This document shows positions 1-10,108 of a stretch of DNA of 64,000 nucleotides, piece after piece; positions within the stretch are counted from its first letter, which is position 1; every line of letters begins with the position of its first letter. The notes beneath the pieces are model-generated. The model saw only the letters and a list, made by a program, of their open reading frames with translations. It was not told where the DNA came from and ran no database searches. The position numbers and the translations under genes are program-made. Origin of the DNA: Diphasiastrum complanatum (taxonomy: Eukaryota > Streptophyta > Lycopodiopsida > Lycopodiales > Lycopodiaceae); contig CM055097.1 in the NCBI GenBank assembly GCA_029204225.1, positions 48,260,052-48,324,051 of the forward strand, read 5' to 3'.

Positions 1-254
1 GTAGAGACCTGCAACCTGCAACCTGCAACACGATGCTACGATTAAAGCCTGATTACACCTGCAATGCAACTACGTACAATTGAAGGCCTGAACGTGATTC
101 GTTCCACGGTAGACCAGTACGTTTGAAGCCTGATACGCGACTGACAGGTGCTAGCCATTATGTCCCCTATCCTACAATGTGAAGTGGGCCGCAGTTGTCC
201 TGATTCCTGAAGCTGAAGCTGAAGCTGATGTCCTGCTGAAAAGTGAACCTGCAA

Positions 255-293
<39 letters not shown>

Positions 294-1028
294 CATGTGT
301 CTTTGAATGTGTGACATTGTGAATATGTGTGTGTGCATGCGAAATTGTTTGTGTGACATGTATGTGTGTGAGAGAGACTGTTTAAAAGTTAAAATTTAGT
401 ACTAAGTCAAATATTTTGTTATTTTCACTCATCCTACAATTCTATTGGACCCTTAAACCCTAAAGTTGTTGCCAATCATGAATAGTCACTCATAATCCAT
501 TGGGCCTTGGCAGTTGTAAGATTCATTGGAACCATCCACATCACAAGCACAAACCCTTCTATCTACTCATCAACATACTATTACACCCACTGGTCCCTCG
601 CCCAATGGCACCAATCTTTCTCATGTAGACACGAGTACCATGAGACCTCTAGTACGAGGTAGGGAAATGCATGTGACAGCTTTCCAACAAAAAAACAAGT
701 AGCTACTAATGCACTATAAGGTGCTTTTACATGTGCAACCTTTCCTTTCAACTAGCTCAAACCCATGAATGCAGGGCTATGATGAGAGCAATTTCTAAGA
801 TTGAATCTAAGTGAGAAGGCCCTAGCGTGGAGCTATTGAGGATGAGTGACCTCATTGTTGAGCAAAATTCTTTGGAGAATGAGCTTCGACTTTTTGAAAA
901 AGGCATGATCAAAGATATATTTTTAGATAGGTACTATGGAAAGATGGTATTTTTGAGTCGCTTATCATCCATTTTGTATTCAAAGTTTCGATGTTTGTCA
1001 AAAGCTTTCCTAAAATCCATGAAGCAAC

Positions 1029-1030
<2 letters not shown>
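1..1030. other. Intergenic, no gene recognised
   Basis: The first 60 bases carry three copies of a CCTGCAA motif, and a TG dinucleotide tract follows. An open frame at 827-1144 begins with GTG and its second half is the CT repeat. Its first 65 residues match no family I know. I see nothing else in this stretch. Confidence 0.5.
258..291. repeat. (TG)17 microsatellite
   Basis: Seventeen uninterrupted TG units, flanked by more degenerate TG-rich sequence up to about position 370. The histidine/threonine-rich open frame on the minus strand here is only a reading of this repeat. Confidence 0.97.

Positions 1031-1074
<44 letters not shown>
1031..1074. repeat. (CT)22 microsatellite
   Basis: Twenty-two perfect CT units, directly followed by the inverted repeat at 1076-1142. 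LINE 3' ends elsewhere in the window (2416-2444, 10080-10152) also finish in TTTC/TCC/TC runs, so this tract may be the tail of an older LINE copy. That link is an inference. Confidence 0.97.
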
Positions 1075-1075
<1 letters not shown>

Positions 1076-1077
<2 letters not shown>

Positions 1078-1142
1078 TGAAGTGAGTCCAGTAATAGGCG
1101 ACAGCTGGGGGTTAAACCCGCCTATTACTGGCTCACTTCATT
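1076..1142. repeat. 24-bp inverted repeat with 18-nt loop
   Basis: The left arm 1076-1100 is complementary to the right arm 1119-1142, with a single bulged base. The loop is 1101-1118. It sits exactly between the CT tract and the 5'-truncated LINE. The position suggests a fold-back at the truncated LINE end rather than an RNA gene. Confidence 0.9.
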
Positions 1143-1202
1143 GAGCTTGACATAGTAGGGTTCCCAGTTTTACCACACTATTTGGATTCGGGATTGTCAC
1201 AC

Positions 1203-2211
1203 AGCCTCAGATTTACATTGGGATAGCTCCGCGTATCATCACATCAGTTAGCTATTGAGACTGGGAGATTCCAGGGTACCCCGAGAGAGGAGCGGATTTG
1301 TCAGTTTTGTTCCCTCGATGAGGTGGAGTCAGAGGAGCACTTTATCTTTAGGTGCCCGGTGTATTACGAGATCAGAGGGAGATATAGTTACAAGCTAAGA
1401 TTCACTAGCTATGCTAGAAAGCAGGACTTAAGCTAGAAAGCAGGAAGAGAATGCTTTAGGAGGCTAAAAGAGGAGCAATCATCATCAACTGAATAAAGGA
1501 ATACAATGCTGCCCTACTTATACCCTCTCCCTGAATCAAATGGAGGATTCAAAAAAGGGAAGGAAAAGGATTTGGAGGGAAAATAGTGCGCCCTCCCAAT
1601 AGGAGGACCCCCACTCCAAATCAATGTGACCAAGTCCTAAAAATATAACCAAATAGGACCCAAGGCCAGTATATGAATAAAAAGGGCCCTTAGGCCTGCT
1701 TATGCATAATAACAATAAAAGAATGGACGCGGCGAATGTAATGAGCCAAGTCCATAACTGATATCACTGTCTGTTTCGTGATTCGCCTGTCACCCTACGA
1801 TCCCTCCTAGCCTATGAGGACTCTCGATGCGCCGCTCTCATGATACGAGAGATGTTTATTCTACGACAGGGCCTATGTCGGACAACCCAACGGAGTCATA
1901 TTTCCCAGCCGCAGATCACTTCTTTCTTCTCAGGCCGCAGGCCGCCGCAGCAGGCGGTTTCACCCAAGAGAAGAGGACGAGACTTAGTATCTGATGAGGA
2001 TGATGGAGACCTACATGCCCACAGAGATCAGAGACAGTGTTCCACTCATACTCATGTTGTTGCACGAGTTACCCGACTTATCATGAGGAGACCTCATCTT
2101 CCTAGACGACGTCATCGACCACCAGCAGTCCTTCATGCTGCATCCCATATTACATCCTTTTATAGCATCAACGACACAGGGTTGGATGATAGTGTCATAT
2201 CGTATTCATGA
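1203..2211 (+). pseudogene. LINE ORF2 C-terminus (zf-RVT region), interrupted
   Basis: Translation from 1203 gives the typical LINE segment after the RT, including LAIETGRFQGTPREERICQF, with a CxxC pair (Cys codons at 1299 and 1308) and an H-x4-C (His codon 1338). This is the zinc-ribbon found behind plant LINE reverse transcriptases. Reading stops inside the insertion 1386-1759. With that insertion and one GATAT copy left out, the same frame continues from 1765 (CLFRDSPVTLRSLLAYEDSR) to a stop at 2209-2211. An in-frame TAG lies at 1224-1226. Endonuclease and RT domains are absent because the element is 5' truncated. It is not functional. Confidence 0.8.
1386..1759 (-). mobile_element. 374-bp insertion with 5-bp TSD in LINE ORF2
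   Basis: GATAT at 1381-1385 is repeated at 1760-1764, and removing the stretch between restores the LINE reading frame exactly, so this is a discrete insertion. Its ends are AGTTA and TAACT, a short inverted terminus. On the minus strand it resembles an LTR: a GGTATAAGTAGGG TATA-like box lies mid-element with a transcribed-looking part behind it. A solo LTR with non-TG/CA ends is the best guess. A MITE with a very short terminal repeat is the alternative. It has no coding capacity. Confidence 0.7.
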
Positions 2212-2628
2212 CAGTTAGCAGTATATATGCTCCCAGATGTTTCATATATCATCGCATCCTTTTCAGTTTCAGCTTTCAGTTTCAGATCATAACAGTTAGT
2301 TTTGTATTTCTGTTATAATCTTGGAGACATTTCATACGCTCCTACGGTTACCACATACTTGACATGTACATTTACTAGTCTTATATGCCTTTTGGCATGG
2401 AAAAGACATTAATAAAGCTTTCTTTCTTTCTTTCTCTCTCTTTGTGGCTGGTTACTGACTTCCATCGCTGCATTGGCGCCTTCCTCCATCGCTAATTGGG
2501 GCTATTGCTTGCAAATAATCATGGCTAAAAAAAAAGGGTGGTGCACCTGCCTCTCAGCCAACCTATTTGTCTTCCATTGATTCCACCTTGACACTCCAAC
2601 TATTTCTAGCATGGCTTCATCTTCCTCA

Positions 2629-2986
2629 TGTTACGAGCTCGTAACCAGTGCCGAACCCTAGAGAACACAGATAGGTCAGATACCACAGTCAGGGTCGTGT
2701 CCAGCGTACATGACCAACAGGGCAAGACAGTGTGAGTAGTGTGCCCCAGCACGGTCCATAGCCATGGCGGGCCTAACACAGCCTAGGGACCCTGTCAGCA
2801 GGATAGGGCCCCGAGTTGGGTCCCGACGTGCAGTCGGCCACGTCAGTGCCACGTGGCCGACACTTGGCAGTAGCATGCTATCAGTCCTCACACTGGGCTA
2901 GGAGGGGCTTACTCTATATCAGGGAGTAGGCAAGGTTGGGTGGATCAGTTAGTGTTTGCCCTACTGTGGTGTTAGGATCTATTACA
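2629..2986 (+). repeat. 5' LTR of gypsy element A
   Basis: It starts TGTTAC and ends ATTACA. The first bases after TG form a perfect palindrome GTTACGAGCTCGTAAC (2630-2645). An 11-bp inverted repeat (2833-2843 / 2851-2861) encloses a G-box CACGTG at 2850-2855. TCTATAT at 2913-2919 is the best TATA candidate, so transcription should start shortly behind it. Confidence 0.96.
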
Positions 2987-2987
2987 C

Positions 2988-3000
2988 TGGTATCAGAGCC
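2988..3000 (+). other. Primer binding site, initiator Met-tRNA
   Basis: TGGTATCAGAGCC one base behind the LTR is complementary to the 3' end of plant initiator-methionine tRNA, the usual primer for plant LTR retrotransposons. Confidence 0.92.
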
Positions 3001-3090
3001 ATCTCCTTCTTTGGGAGCTCAGTTTCAGCAGGGGAGAAATCCATCAGAGTGCATAGCAACTATGGTGAATATGCAAAGATAGATAGAGCA

Positions 3091-3630
3091 GGGTCAGCGC
3101 TGGAGAACCAGCTATCTATGGTGGAAATCTCCGTAGGATTACTTGTTTTTACAGTAAAATTTGGATCAGCTTTCTAGGCCAGGTCCAGCGCTGCCAATCA
3201 GGGTTTAAACTTCGATTTTGGAGTGGAAATTCCGGATTTTGGAGCGTTTTCAAGTCAGGAAGTTTGATGCAGACCAGCGCTGTCAGAGCAGCCTCCTTCC
3301 TTGAGTTTTGAGTGGAAATCAGTGACAAATTAAGCAAGATTTGAAGCGGATTTCTACAGCAGGTCCAGCGCTGGACAGTAGGGGACAAATTTTAGAATTT
3401 ATCCTTGTATTTCAAAGGTTTTCTAGAAGTCTGAGCTTCAGACTTGCTTGTCACAGACCAGCGACCTACCAGCTGAGGTCAAATCAGAGATTCAAGCGGA
3501 TTTTTGAGTCTAAATTTGGACAAATCAGGCCAGACAGGTTGTTGTCCAATCAGCGAGGGCAGGGACTTCAAAATTCCGGATTTCTTTTTGTATTTTTCCG
3601 TTTTTTACTCGGTTTGTTGGAGCCCCACAT
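3091..3630 (+). repeat. ~90-bp diverged tandem repeats in the gypsy A leader
   Basis: A CCAGCGCTG-like core recurs at about 3094, 3185, 3274, 3365 and 3459, that is every 89-94 bases, with a weaker unit (CCAATCAGCGAGG) near 3546. The first three units also share a GTGGAAAT box at a similar offset. The units are strongly diverged elsewhere. They occupy the untranslated leader between primer site and gag, where packaging or translation signals of LTR elements lie. A role here is not shown. Confidence 0.7.
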
Positions 3631-3889
3631 CTGAAATCAGATCAACGAGCTACTTCACTCAAGAACCGGGAAATTTGGATGCCATTTTGAAGCTTCAAGC
3701 TGGGATTTTCCGGGACAGCAGGTCTGAAATCGTGGGTAAAAGAGCTGAGAGGGTTCTTCTTCGTAATTTCTTTGGAAGTACAGTCCTCAGAAACAGCTAA
3801 GTCATCTTTCCTTTACCTTGTACAGTTGTAAGTTAGTCTTTTGACTTTTTTTCATCAGAAGTTAAGGTAGCTCTCTTCCAGTTCCGAAG

Positions 3890-5092
3890 ATGACCACTCC
3901 TCAGGGACCTGATCAACCCCCGGAGAGAGGCTTCGACGAACTTGAAACAGAAGCCTTGGCTTACAGAAAAGGGAAGGAACCCATGGAAGTAGAAGAACAG
4001 GAACAGTTCGCCGAAGAACTCGACGAACTGGTTACCAAGGAGCAGTTCCTCCAATTGGTAACAGAAGTGGATGAACTGAAGTTGGCATTAGCCAATTTCA
4101 AGTCCAGTGTGGACGACTCGTTCGCTGAACTCAAAAACTTGATTTTGAGTTCCGCGAAAGGAAGCCTTCCCTCCACTTCTCAGTTATCCCCTTCTCCACT
4201 TCCATCAGTTTCGGGTGAGACTTTACGGTCTCACCCCAGTGTTTTTTAAGATTTAAAGCCTCCTACTTTTAATGGGGAAGAGAAGGATAGAAATGCAGAT
4301 ATTCTACAAACCTTCCTCAGCAAATGGAAGAACATTCATGCTCTTAAACAGACCCCTGACCATTTGCAAGCAATTGAGGCCAGTCTTTCTTTAGGGCCTA
4401 TGGCCTATAAGTGGTGGTTAAATCTCCAGGAGACTGGGCAGACTCCCCGGTCATGGAAAGCTTTTGAAGAAGCTTTCCTAAGAGAATTTCTACCAGAAAA
4501 TGAACTGGATAGAGCCTGGGAAGCCTGGGAAAGAACAGTAATGGATAAATCCCTCATCCAATATATCTCGCAGTATCGAGAAGCAATTTTAAAGAATAAA
4601 AATATGGATGACTATCAAAAAATCAGGGGATTTGTCCGTGGCCTCAAAGATGAATATAAAGTAGAGGTCCAGAGAAACTCGCCTACTACCCTTGAGCAAG
4701 CTCTCAGATATGCTCAAATCTATGATGATTCAGTGGGTAGGAAGAGAGCGAGACAGCAACCACTTTCTGAGCAGCTTCCTCAGAAAGAATTTCAATTTAA
4801 AAAGAAATTTTTAAAAAGAAAGAAAGAAAATAAATTTAAAGGTGAAGCTCCTCAGAAACGCCCTTCACTCATACAGCCCTTAAAACCAGATGATTTTGAG
4901 AAAGCCAAACAAGAATGTTTGTGCTTTGTGTGTATGGGCAAGGGACACACAGTCAGACAGTGTCCCAAGGGGCCTTTCACTAAAAAAGATAAAAAACAAG
5001 TTCATCTTGTTCAGACTGTATGTTTCCCCGTGACTCGGCAGCTTCTGAGATCAAAGTGTATCATGAAGATCATGAACATTGTTGCCAGCTGA
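3890..5092 (+). pseudogene. gag: gag of gypsy element A (one in-frame stop)
   Basis: The ATG at 3890 opens an acidic N-terminal part with a coiled-coil-like stretch. A single TAA at 4247-4249 interrupts the frame, which then stays open to 5090-5092. Behind the stop follow the retrotransposon Gag capsid core (AYKWWLNLQE, SWKAFEEAFLREF) and a basic segment rich in Lys. A CCHC zinc knuckle lies at about 4921-4965 (CFVCMGKGHTVRQCP). Gag should form the particle and bind the RNA. The TAA would truncate it at 119 residues, so this copy probably needs Gag from relatives. The pol frame is -1 relative to gag. Confidence 0.9.
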
Positions 5093-8000
5093 CCTCTGCA
5101 ATGCTAGCGAGACCCTTCAGCTTTGGGCCGCATGACCTAGTACGTATGCATGGGAAAGTTGGTAACCAGTCAGTAAGAGTCATGGTTGATGATGGGGCAA
5201 CCCATAATTTCATCAACCACACCTTGGTTAAAAAGCTTAAACTACCAGAAGTACCTAGTCAGCATAGGTACATAGTTTCATTAGCTAAGGGTGAAGATAA
5301 AAAAATATGGGAAACTATGGTAAGTAAGTTAAATCTTGGTATTTAGGGGTACCAAGATGAAATAAACTTTCAGATAATGCACCTGGATCGAACAGACATT
5401 GTTCTCGGGAGAGATTGGCTCTACAGTTTAGGACCTTCCCTCCACAGAAACTATCAGGAGAACACCCTCAGCTTTCAGTATAAAGGCCGAGAGATCCAGT
5501 TGCATGGGGAGCATGATGTTCCCAACAGCCCTATGGTCTGCAGTTCAGAGCTCTGTCAGCTAATCGGAGACGAAGACCATCAGGTATTCTTATGTGACTT
5601 TCAGTTTACTCCTGAAGTTTCTATTTCCAGTTCTATTCAGCAGAAAATCAGTAAATTAGAAACTTTATTGTCTAAATTTAAAGATGTTTTTCCTGAAGAT
5701 TTGCCACATGGTTTACCACCTAGCAGAGAGGTAGATCATGTAATAAACCTAGTACCAGGTACAGCATCTGTTTCTAAACCTCCGTATCGGGTCAGCCGAA
5801 CAGAGGATGAAGAAATAACTAGGCAGTTAACAGACTATCTTGGGAAAGGCCAAATTCAGACCAGTAGTTCACCATGGGCCTCACCAGTCCTATTGGTGAA
5901 AAAGAAAGAGGGGTCTATGCGTCTTTGCGTAGATTACAGAGCCCTCAATAAAGTCACAATTAAGAATAAATACCCTATGCCTCGGGCAGACGAGTTGTTT
6001 GATCAACTCGACGGGGCTAAGTTTTTCAGCAAAATAGACCTCAGATCAGGATATCATCAAGTCCGTATAAAATCGGAAGATGTCTCGAAAACAGCTTTTA
6101 GGACTCGTCACGGTCATTATGAGTTTAAGGTGATGCCATTTGGGCTCACAAATGCTCCAGCTACCTTTATGACCTTGATGAACAGTGTCCTCAGACCATA
6201 CTTGGGTAAGTTTGTAGTCGTATTTTTAGATGACATCCTCGTCTACAGCAAAACGAGGAAGGAGCATCTAAAACACCTCAGAAAGGTGTTTCGACTGCTC
6301 AGAAAGCATAAGCTTTATGCTAAACAATCCAAGTGTGAATTCTTCGTTGAAGAAGTAGCATATTTGGGTCACATTATCTCTTCAGATGGGATTAAGATGG
6401 ACCCAAATAAGGTTAAAGCCATACTCAGTTGGCTGAGACCTCAGAATATTTTGGAACTTCAAATCTTTCTTGGTCTGGCGGGATATTACAGACGATTTGT
6501 CAAGGAATATGCTCAGATAGCAGTCCCTATGACAAATCTCCTTAAGGGGAAGGGAAAGGAGTTCATTTGGGAGTCCGCACAACAGGAGAGCTTTGATGCT
6601 CTCAAAACAGCCTTAGCTACAGCACCAGTTTTAAAAGTCGTCGACCACAATCAGCCATTTGTGGTCGAAACAGATGCTAGCGACTTTGCAGTAGGTGCTG
6701 TGCTAACTCAGGGTGGACGACCAGTTGCGTTCGAGAGTAAAAAACTCGAGCCAGCTCAGACTAGGTACAGTGCCTATGAAAAGGAACTCTTTTTTATAGT
6801 CCACGCCCTTAAGACTTGGAGGCATTATTTGTATGGTGCCAACTTTGAGGTCCTGACAGACCATGAGAGTCTCAGATACCTTTGCAATCAACCTGAGCTT
6901 AGAGGTCGGAAAGCTCGTTGGGCAGAGTTGATGCAAGAGTTTGACATGTCTATCAGATATAGGCGTGGAAAATTCAATACAGTAGCAGATGCCCTTAGCA
7001 GAATGCCTATGATAAACGAGCTGAGTTTTACTCAGATTCGTAATGAGTTACTCGAGTCCTTGAGAGGGAAATGCCAGCATGATGCATTCTTCTCTATTAT
7101 CTGGAACTTAGTCCAGAACAGACAGTTACAGACTCCAGAACCAGTTCCTGGGGCTGGTGCCAGTTCATCCAAGAATACGGCAGCTTCCGTTGAGGATGAT
7201 GATGAGTCCGAGTATACGTCGTCAGATGACGTTGAGGATTTTGAGCCTGTATTACCCAAGCAAACCCTAGGGGTTGAGGGTCAGTTGACTCAAGGATTCA
7301 AATGGAAACAGTATTCCATTCAGGATGAGTACTTGCTCTATAGAGATAGAGTATGTGTCCCCAATTCAGAGGATTATAGGCAGCAGGTCCTATATGAATG
7401 TCATGACAATCCTAGCGCGGGACACCCAGGCATACAGAAGACCTATGAGCTTCTTCGTAGGCAATTTTTCTGGCCCAGTATGAAAAAGGACGTCCACCAG
7501 TATGTAACCAGTTGCCAGAAATGTCAAGTAAATAAAGCAGAGCGTTTAAAGGCAGGAGGGTTGTTGCATCCCTTAGAAATACCAGCTGGTAAATGGGAGA
7601 GTATCTCCATGGATTTTATAGTAGGCCTGCCTAAAACCCAAAAGGGTAATGACGCTATATGGGTCACAGTTGACCGTCTGACCAAAATGGCTCATTTTAT
7701 TCCGACCAAAACAACCGTTAGAGCTCCAGAGTTAGCGAGGTTGTTTGTAGACGGGCTATTTAAATTGTACGGTCTACCTTCCGGCATAGTCAGCGACCGG
7801 GACAGTAAGTTTACTGGAAATTTTTGGAGGGCAGTATTCCATCATCTCCATACTAAACTTAATATGAGTACCACCGACCATCCACAGACGGACGGTCAAA
7901 CAGAAAGGGTAAATCAAGTGCTGGAGGATATGCTTCGTGCATACGTCAGCAAGAAGCAAACTAATTGGGAGGAGTATCTCTCGATATTAGAGTTTGCTTA

Positions 8001-8667
8001 CAACAGTACCAAACATTCAGCTACGGGATACAGCCCATTTATGCTGATGTATGGTTTTCAGCCACGCTCACCCACAGTTGTAGGGTTTAAACAAGAAAAA
8101 GTTGAAGCAGCCAAAAACTTTTTAGAAGACCTAAACCAGATGATAGAACATGCTAAGCGTAGCATTAGACAATCCCAGGATCGAGCCAGGCATTATGCAG
8201 ATCCACACAGACGGGATGTGCAGTTCTCCACTGGTGAGAAAGTCTACTTGAGAGTCCCAGTTGACTCTAAAACCCTCAAATCAGGAGTGTGTGCTAAGTT
8301 GTCTCCAAGGTATTGTGGTCCCTTTACCATCAGTAGGAGACTAGGCGAGGTCACCTATGAACTAGAACTCCCACACAGCAGTAAGGTTTTTCCAGTCTTT
8401 CATGTAAGTCAGTTACGAAAAGCCTTAACCAGATCAGATAATCTGGTAGGGGACAGTGTTCTAGTTCTCCCATTGGATCCTCAACAACCTCCACATGAAC
8501 CAGAGGAGATTCTTGATAGTAGAGAGACGCAGAGTCGTCATACTCTATACCGAGAATATCTAGTTAAGTGGAATGATCAGCCTGTTGAGAATGCCACTTG
8601 GGAAAGAGGCAGCGTCCTTCGCAAGATTTTTCCAGACTTTGTCTTAGAGGACCAAGACGGTTCTTAA
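5020..8667 (+). CDS. pol: Pol of gypsy element A with C-terminal chromodomain
   Basis: One frame, broken once by a TAG at 5344-5346; from 5377 it is open for 1096 codons. Order: an aspartic protease with DDGATHNFI before the stop; RT with FLDDIL near residue 283 (counted from 5377); RNase H with ETDASD near 430; a short acidic linker near 610; integrase with an HHCC zinc finger near 672-712 and a D-D-E core ([17 protein letters not shown]) near 745-840. At residues 1042-1090 sits a chromodomain ([13 protein letters not shown]). The chromodomain defines chromoviruses and is thought to steer integration to modified chromatin. All catalytic residues I can check are present. Frame offset from gag may be a programmed -1 shift or an indel. 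Confidence 0.93.
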
Positions 8668-8678
8668 GGCGGAGGGAG
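8666..8678 (+). other. Polypurine tract of element A
   Basis: AAGGCGGAGGGAG ends directly at the 3' LTR and overlaps the pol stop codon. It is the plus-strand primer site for reverse transcription. Confidence 0.85.
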
Positions 8679-9036
8679 TGTTACGAGCTCGTAACCAGTG
8701 CCGAACCCTAGAGAACACAGATAGGTCAGATACCACAATCAGGGTCGTGTCCAGCGTACATGACCAACAGGGCAAGACAGTGTGAGTAGTGTGCCCCAGC
8801 ACGGTCCATAGCCATGGCGGGCCTAACACAGCCTAGGGACCCTGTCAGCAGGATAGGGCCCCCAGTTGGGTCCCGACGTGCAGTCGGCCACGTCAGTGCC
8901 ACGTGGCCGACACTTGGCAGTAGCATGCTATCAGTCCTCACACTGGGCTAGGAGGGGCTTACTCTATATCAAGGAGTAGGCAAGGTTGGGTGGATCAGTT
9001 AGTGTTTGCCCTATTGTGGTGTTAGGATCTATTACA
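8679..9036 (+). repeat. 3' LTR of gypsy element A
   Basis: Same length as the 5' LTR, with four differences by eye. It is followed by the target duplication CCTCA, and then LINE ORF1 coding resumes at 9042. The start palindrome is at 8680-8695 and the G-box hairpin at 8883-8911. Confidence 0.96.
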
Positions 9037-10079
9037 CCTCACAACCTGCTCCACCTTCTCCTTCTCCTTCAATGCCTATGGCAGTTCCTATCTCCCCGTC
9101 AAACCCCATTTTGGGTGAACCTACTGCAGCTCTACCTTTGACCCTGCATAACCCAAAAACATCTTTGCCCCCAGCCTTTATGATCTCTGTCATTCATGCA
9201 GATCAACTACGGTCATACGAACATCTTAACAGCCATCGAGAAAGACTTGTTTCTCTTGATTCATCTTGTGCAATTGCACCTTCAAAAGCTGAATACGTCT
9301 ATTGATGATCTCAGGAAAGAAGTTGTGGTTAACAAAAGCAAATCTTCTTCTCACACGGCCACTTCAGCTAAGATCCAGCAGCTTAAGAATCAAGTGGAGC
9401 AACATCATACTGTTGTCCAAACTTGGGCAAACGTACTTAAAGGTTCGAATACTACTATTCCTCCACCTCCATCATCATTTATCTCAGCTACATTCACCGA
9501 GAGCCGTCTGAAGGAGCAGAAAGCTCTCAATGTTCGGGTTAGAGGTATTACGGTTTCAGAGGATGTTGTTGGCGAAGCTAAGAAGGTTTTGGAAGAGACT
9601 CTTCAGCACCACAACAAAGGTATGGAAACTGCTTGGCGGCCTAAGAAGGATCAAGATACTCTTGTTATACGCTTCACCTCAGTGTCTCACTATCGTGAAG
9701 CGTTGGGACATAGATCTAAGCTGCGGGATACTAAAATTTACTTGGACAAAGACCTTACTCTCATTCAAGTGCAGGAGCGGAAAAAGGCAAGACATGAAGC
9801 AACTGGAAAGCAACTTATCTATCGAGATAGCATAATCAGATAAATCTATTGCTATTCATGAGAGTTTGAATTCTGAGATAGAATCAAAGTTAGAGAAATG
9901 AAGAGATGTCCAATTGAACTTGTAAACGGTCTCTGCACTATATAATCCTAGCCATAAACTCTCTTCTTAGTTAGCTAATTGTTTCAGTTATGTTGTAACG
10001 ACATTGATCCATTTGAGTTCCATCTCTTTATGATAGATAAATTGTTTGGTCTTATATGCCTCAGACGTTAATGAAATTC

Positions 10080-10108
10080 TCCTCCTCCTCCTCCTCCTCC
10101 TCCTCCTC

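Larger units (their letters stand above)
1143..2444 (+). mobile_element. 5'-truncated LINE (L1-like), 3' part
   Basis: This fragment holds the C-terminal end of a LINE ORF2 (zinc-ribbon region after the reverse transcriptase), a short 3' UTR and a tail. The 3' end reads CTTATATGCC, then GACATTAATAAAG, then TTTC repeats turning into TC. The second LINE in the window ends in a closely similar way at 10051-10152. It is interrupted by a 374-bp insertion at 1386-1759. The 5' limit is approximate because the homology fades near the inverted repeat. Confidence 0.8.
2629..9036 (+). mobile_element. Complete Ty3/gypsy chromovirus (element A)
   Basis: The element is 6408 bp with two 358-bp LTRs that start TG and end CA, and an exact 5-bp target duplication CCTCA at 2624-2628 and 9037-9041. 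Inside are an initiator-Met tRNA primer site, a long leader with ~90-bp repeats, gag, pol (protease, RT, RNase H, integrase, chromodomain) and a polypurine tract. I count four substitutions between the LTRs (about 1.1%), so the insertion is recent relative to other elements here. It landed inside the LINE ORF1. Coding damage is light: one stop in gag, one in pol and a one-base frame difference between them. Confidence 0.96.
2521..9843 (+). pseudogene. LINE ORF1 (coiled coil plus RRM-like), interrupted
   Basis: The likely start is the ATG at 2521, which opens with Met-Ala and a poly-Lys run coded by an A9 tract, similar in style to the third LINE (Met-Val-Lys-Arg). The frame is broken after the A9 tract, and another in-frame ATG (2611, MASSSSQ) lies just before the gypsy insertion. 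Coding resumes at 9042 with a Pro/Ser-rich segment, shifts frame near 9200, and continues to a stop at 9841-9843. The 9196-9843 part has a heptad-rich region (KIQQLKNQVEQHHTVVQTWA) followed by an RRM-like core (ALNVRVRGI, TLVIRF) and a basic tail. This is the arrangement of L1-type ORF1 RNA-binding proteins. It is not functional now. Confidence 0.7.

Noticed and set aside
42-359. His/Thr-rich open frame on the minus strand
   Set aside because: It reads through the TG repeat and has no recognisable domain.
1076-1142. Hairpin as a microRNA precursor
   Set aside because: The stem is only 24 bp with an 18-base loop and no extended pairing outside. Its position at a LINE border gives a simpler explanation.
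1840-2211. 123-codon open frame as a separate gene
   Set aside because: It is in frame with and continues the LINE ORF2 C-terminus once the 374-bp insertion is taken into account.
2676-2891. 71-codon minus-strand frame, with a twin at 8726-8941
   Set aside because: It lies inside the two LTR copies of gypsy A and is antisense to them.
4991-4997. AAAAAAC heptamer as a -1 frameshift site between gag and pol
   Set aside because: The heptamer is not in the phase needed relative to the gag codons (AAA AAA CAA). A plain indel explains the frame difference equally well.
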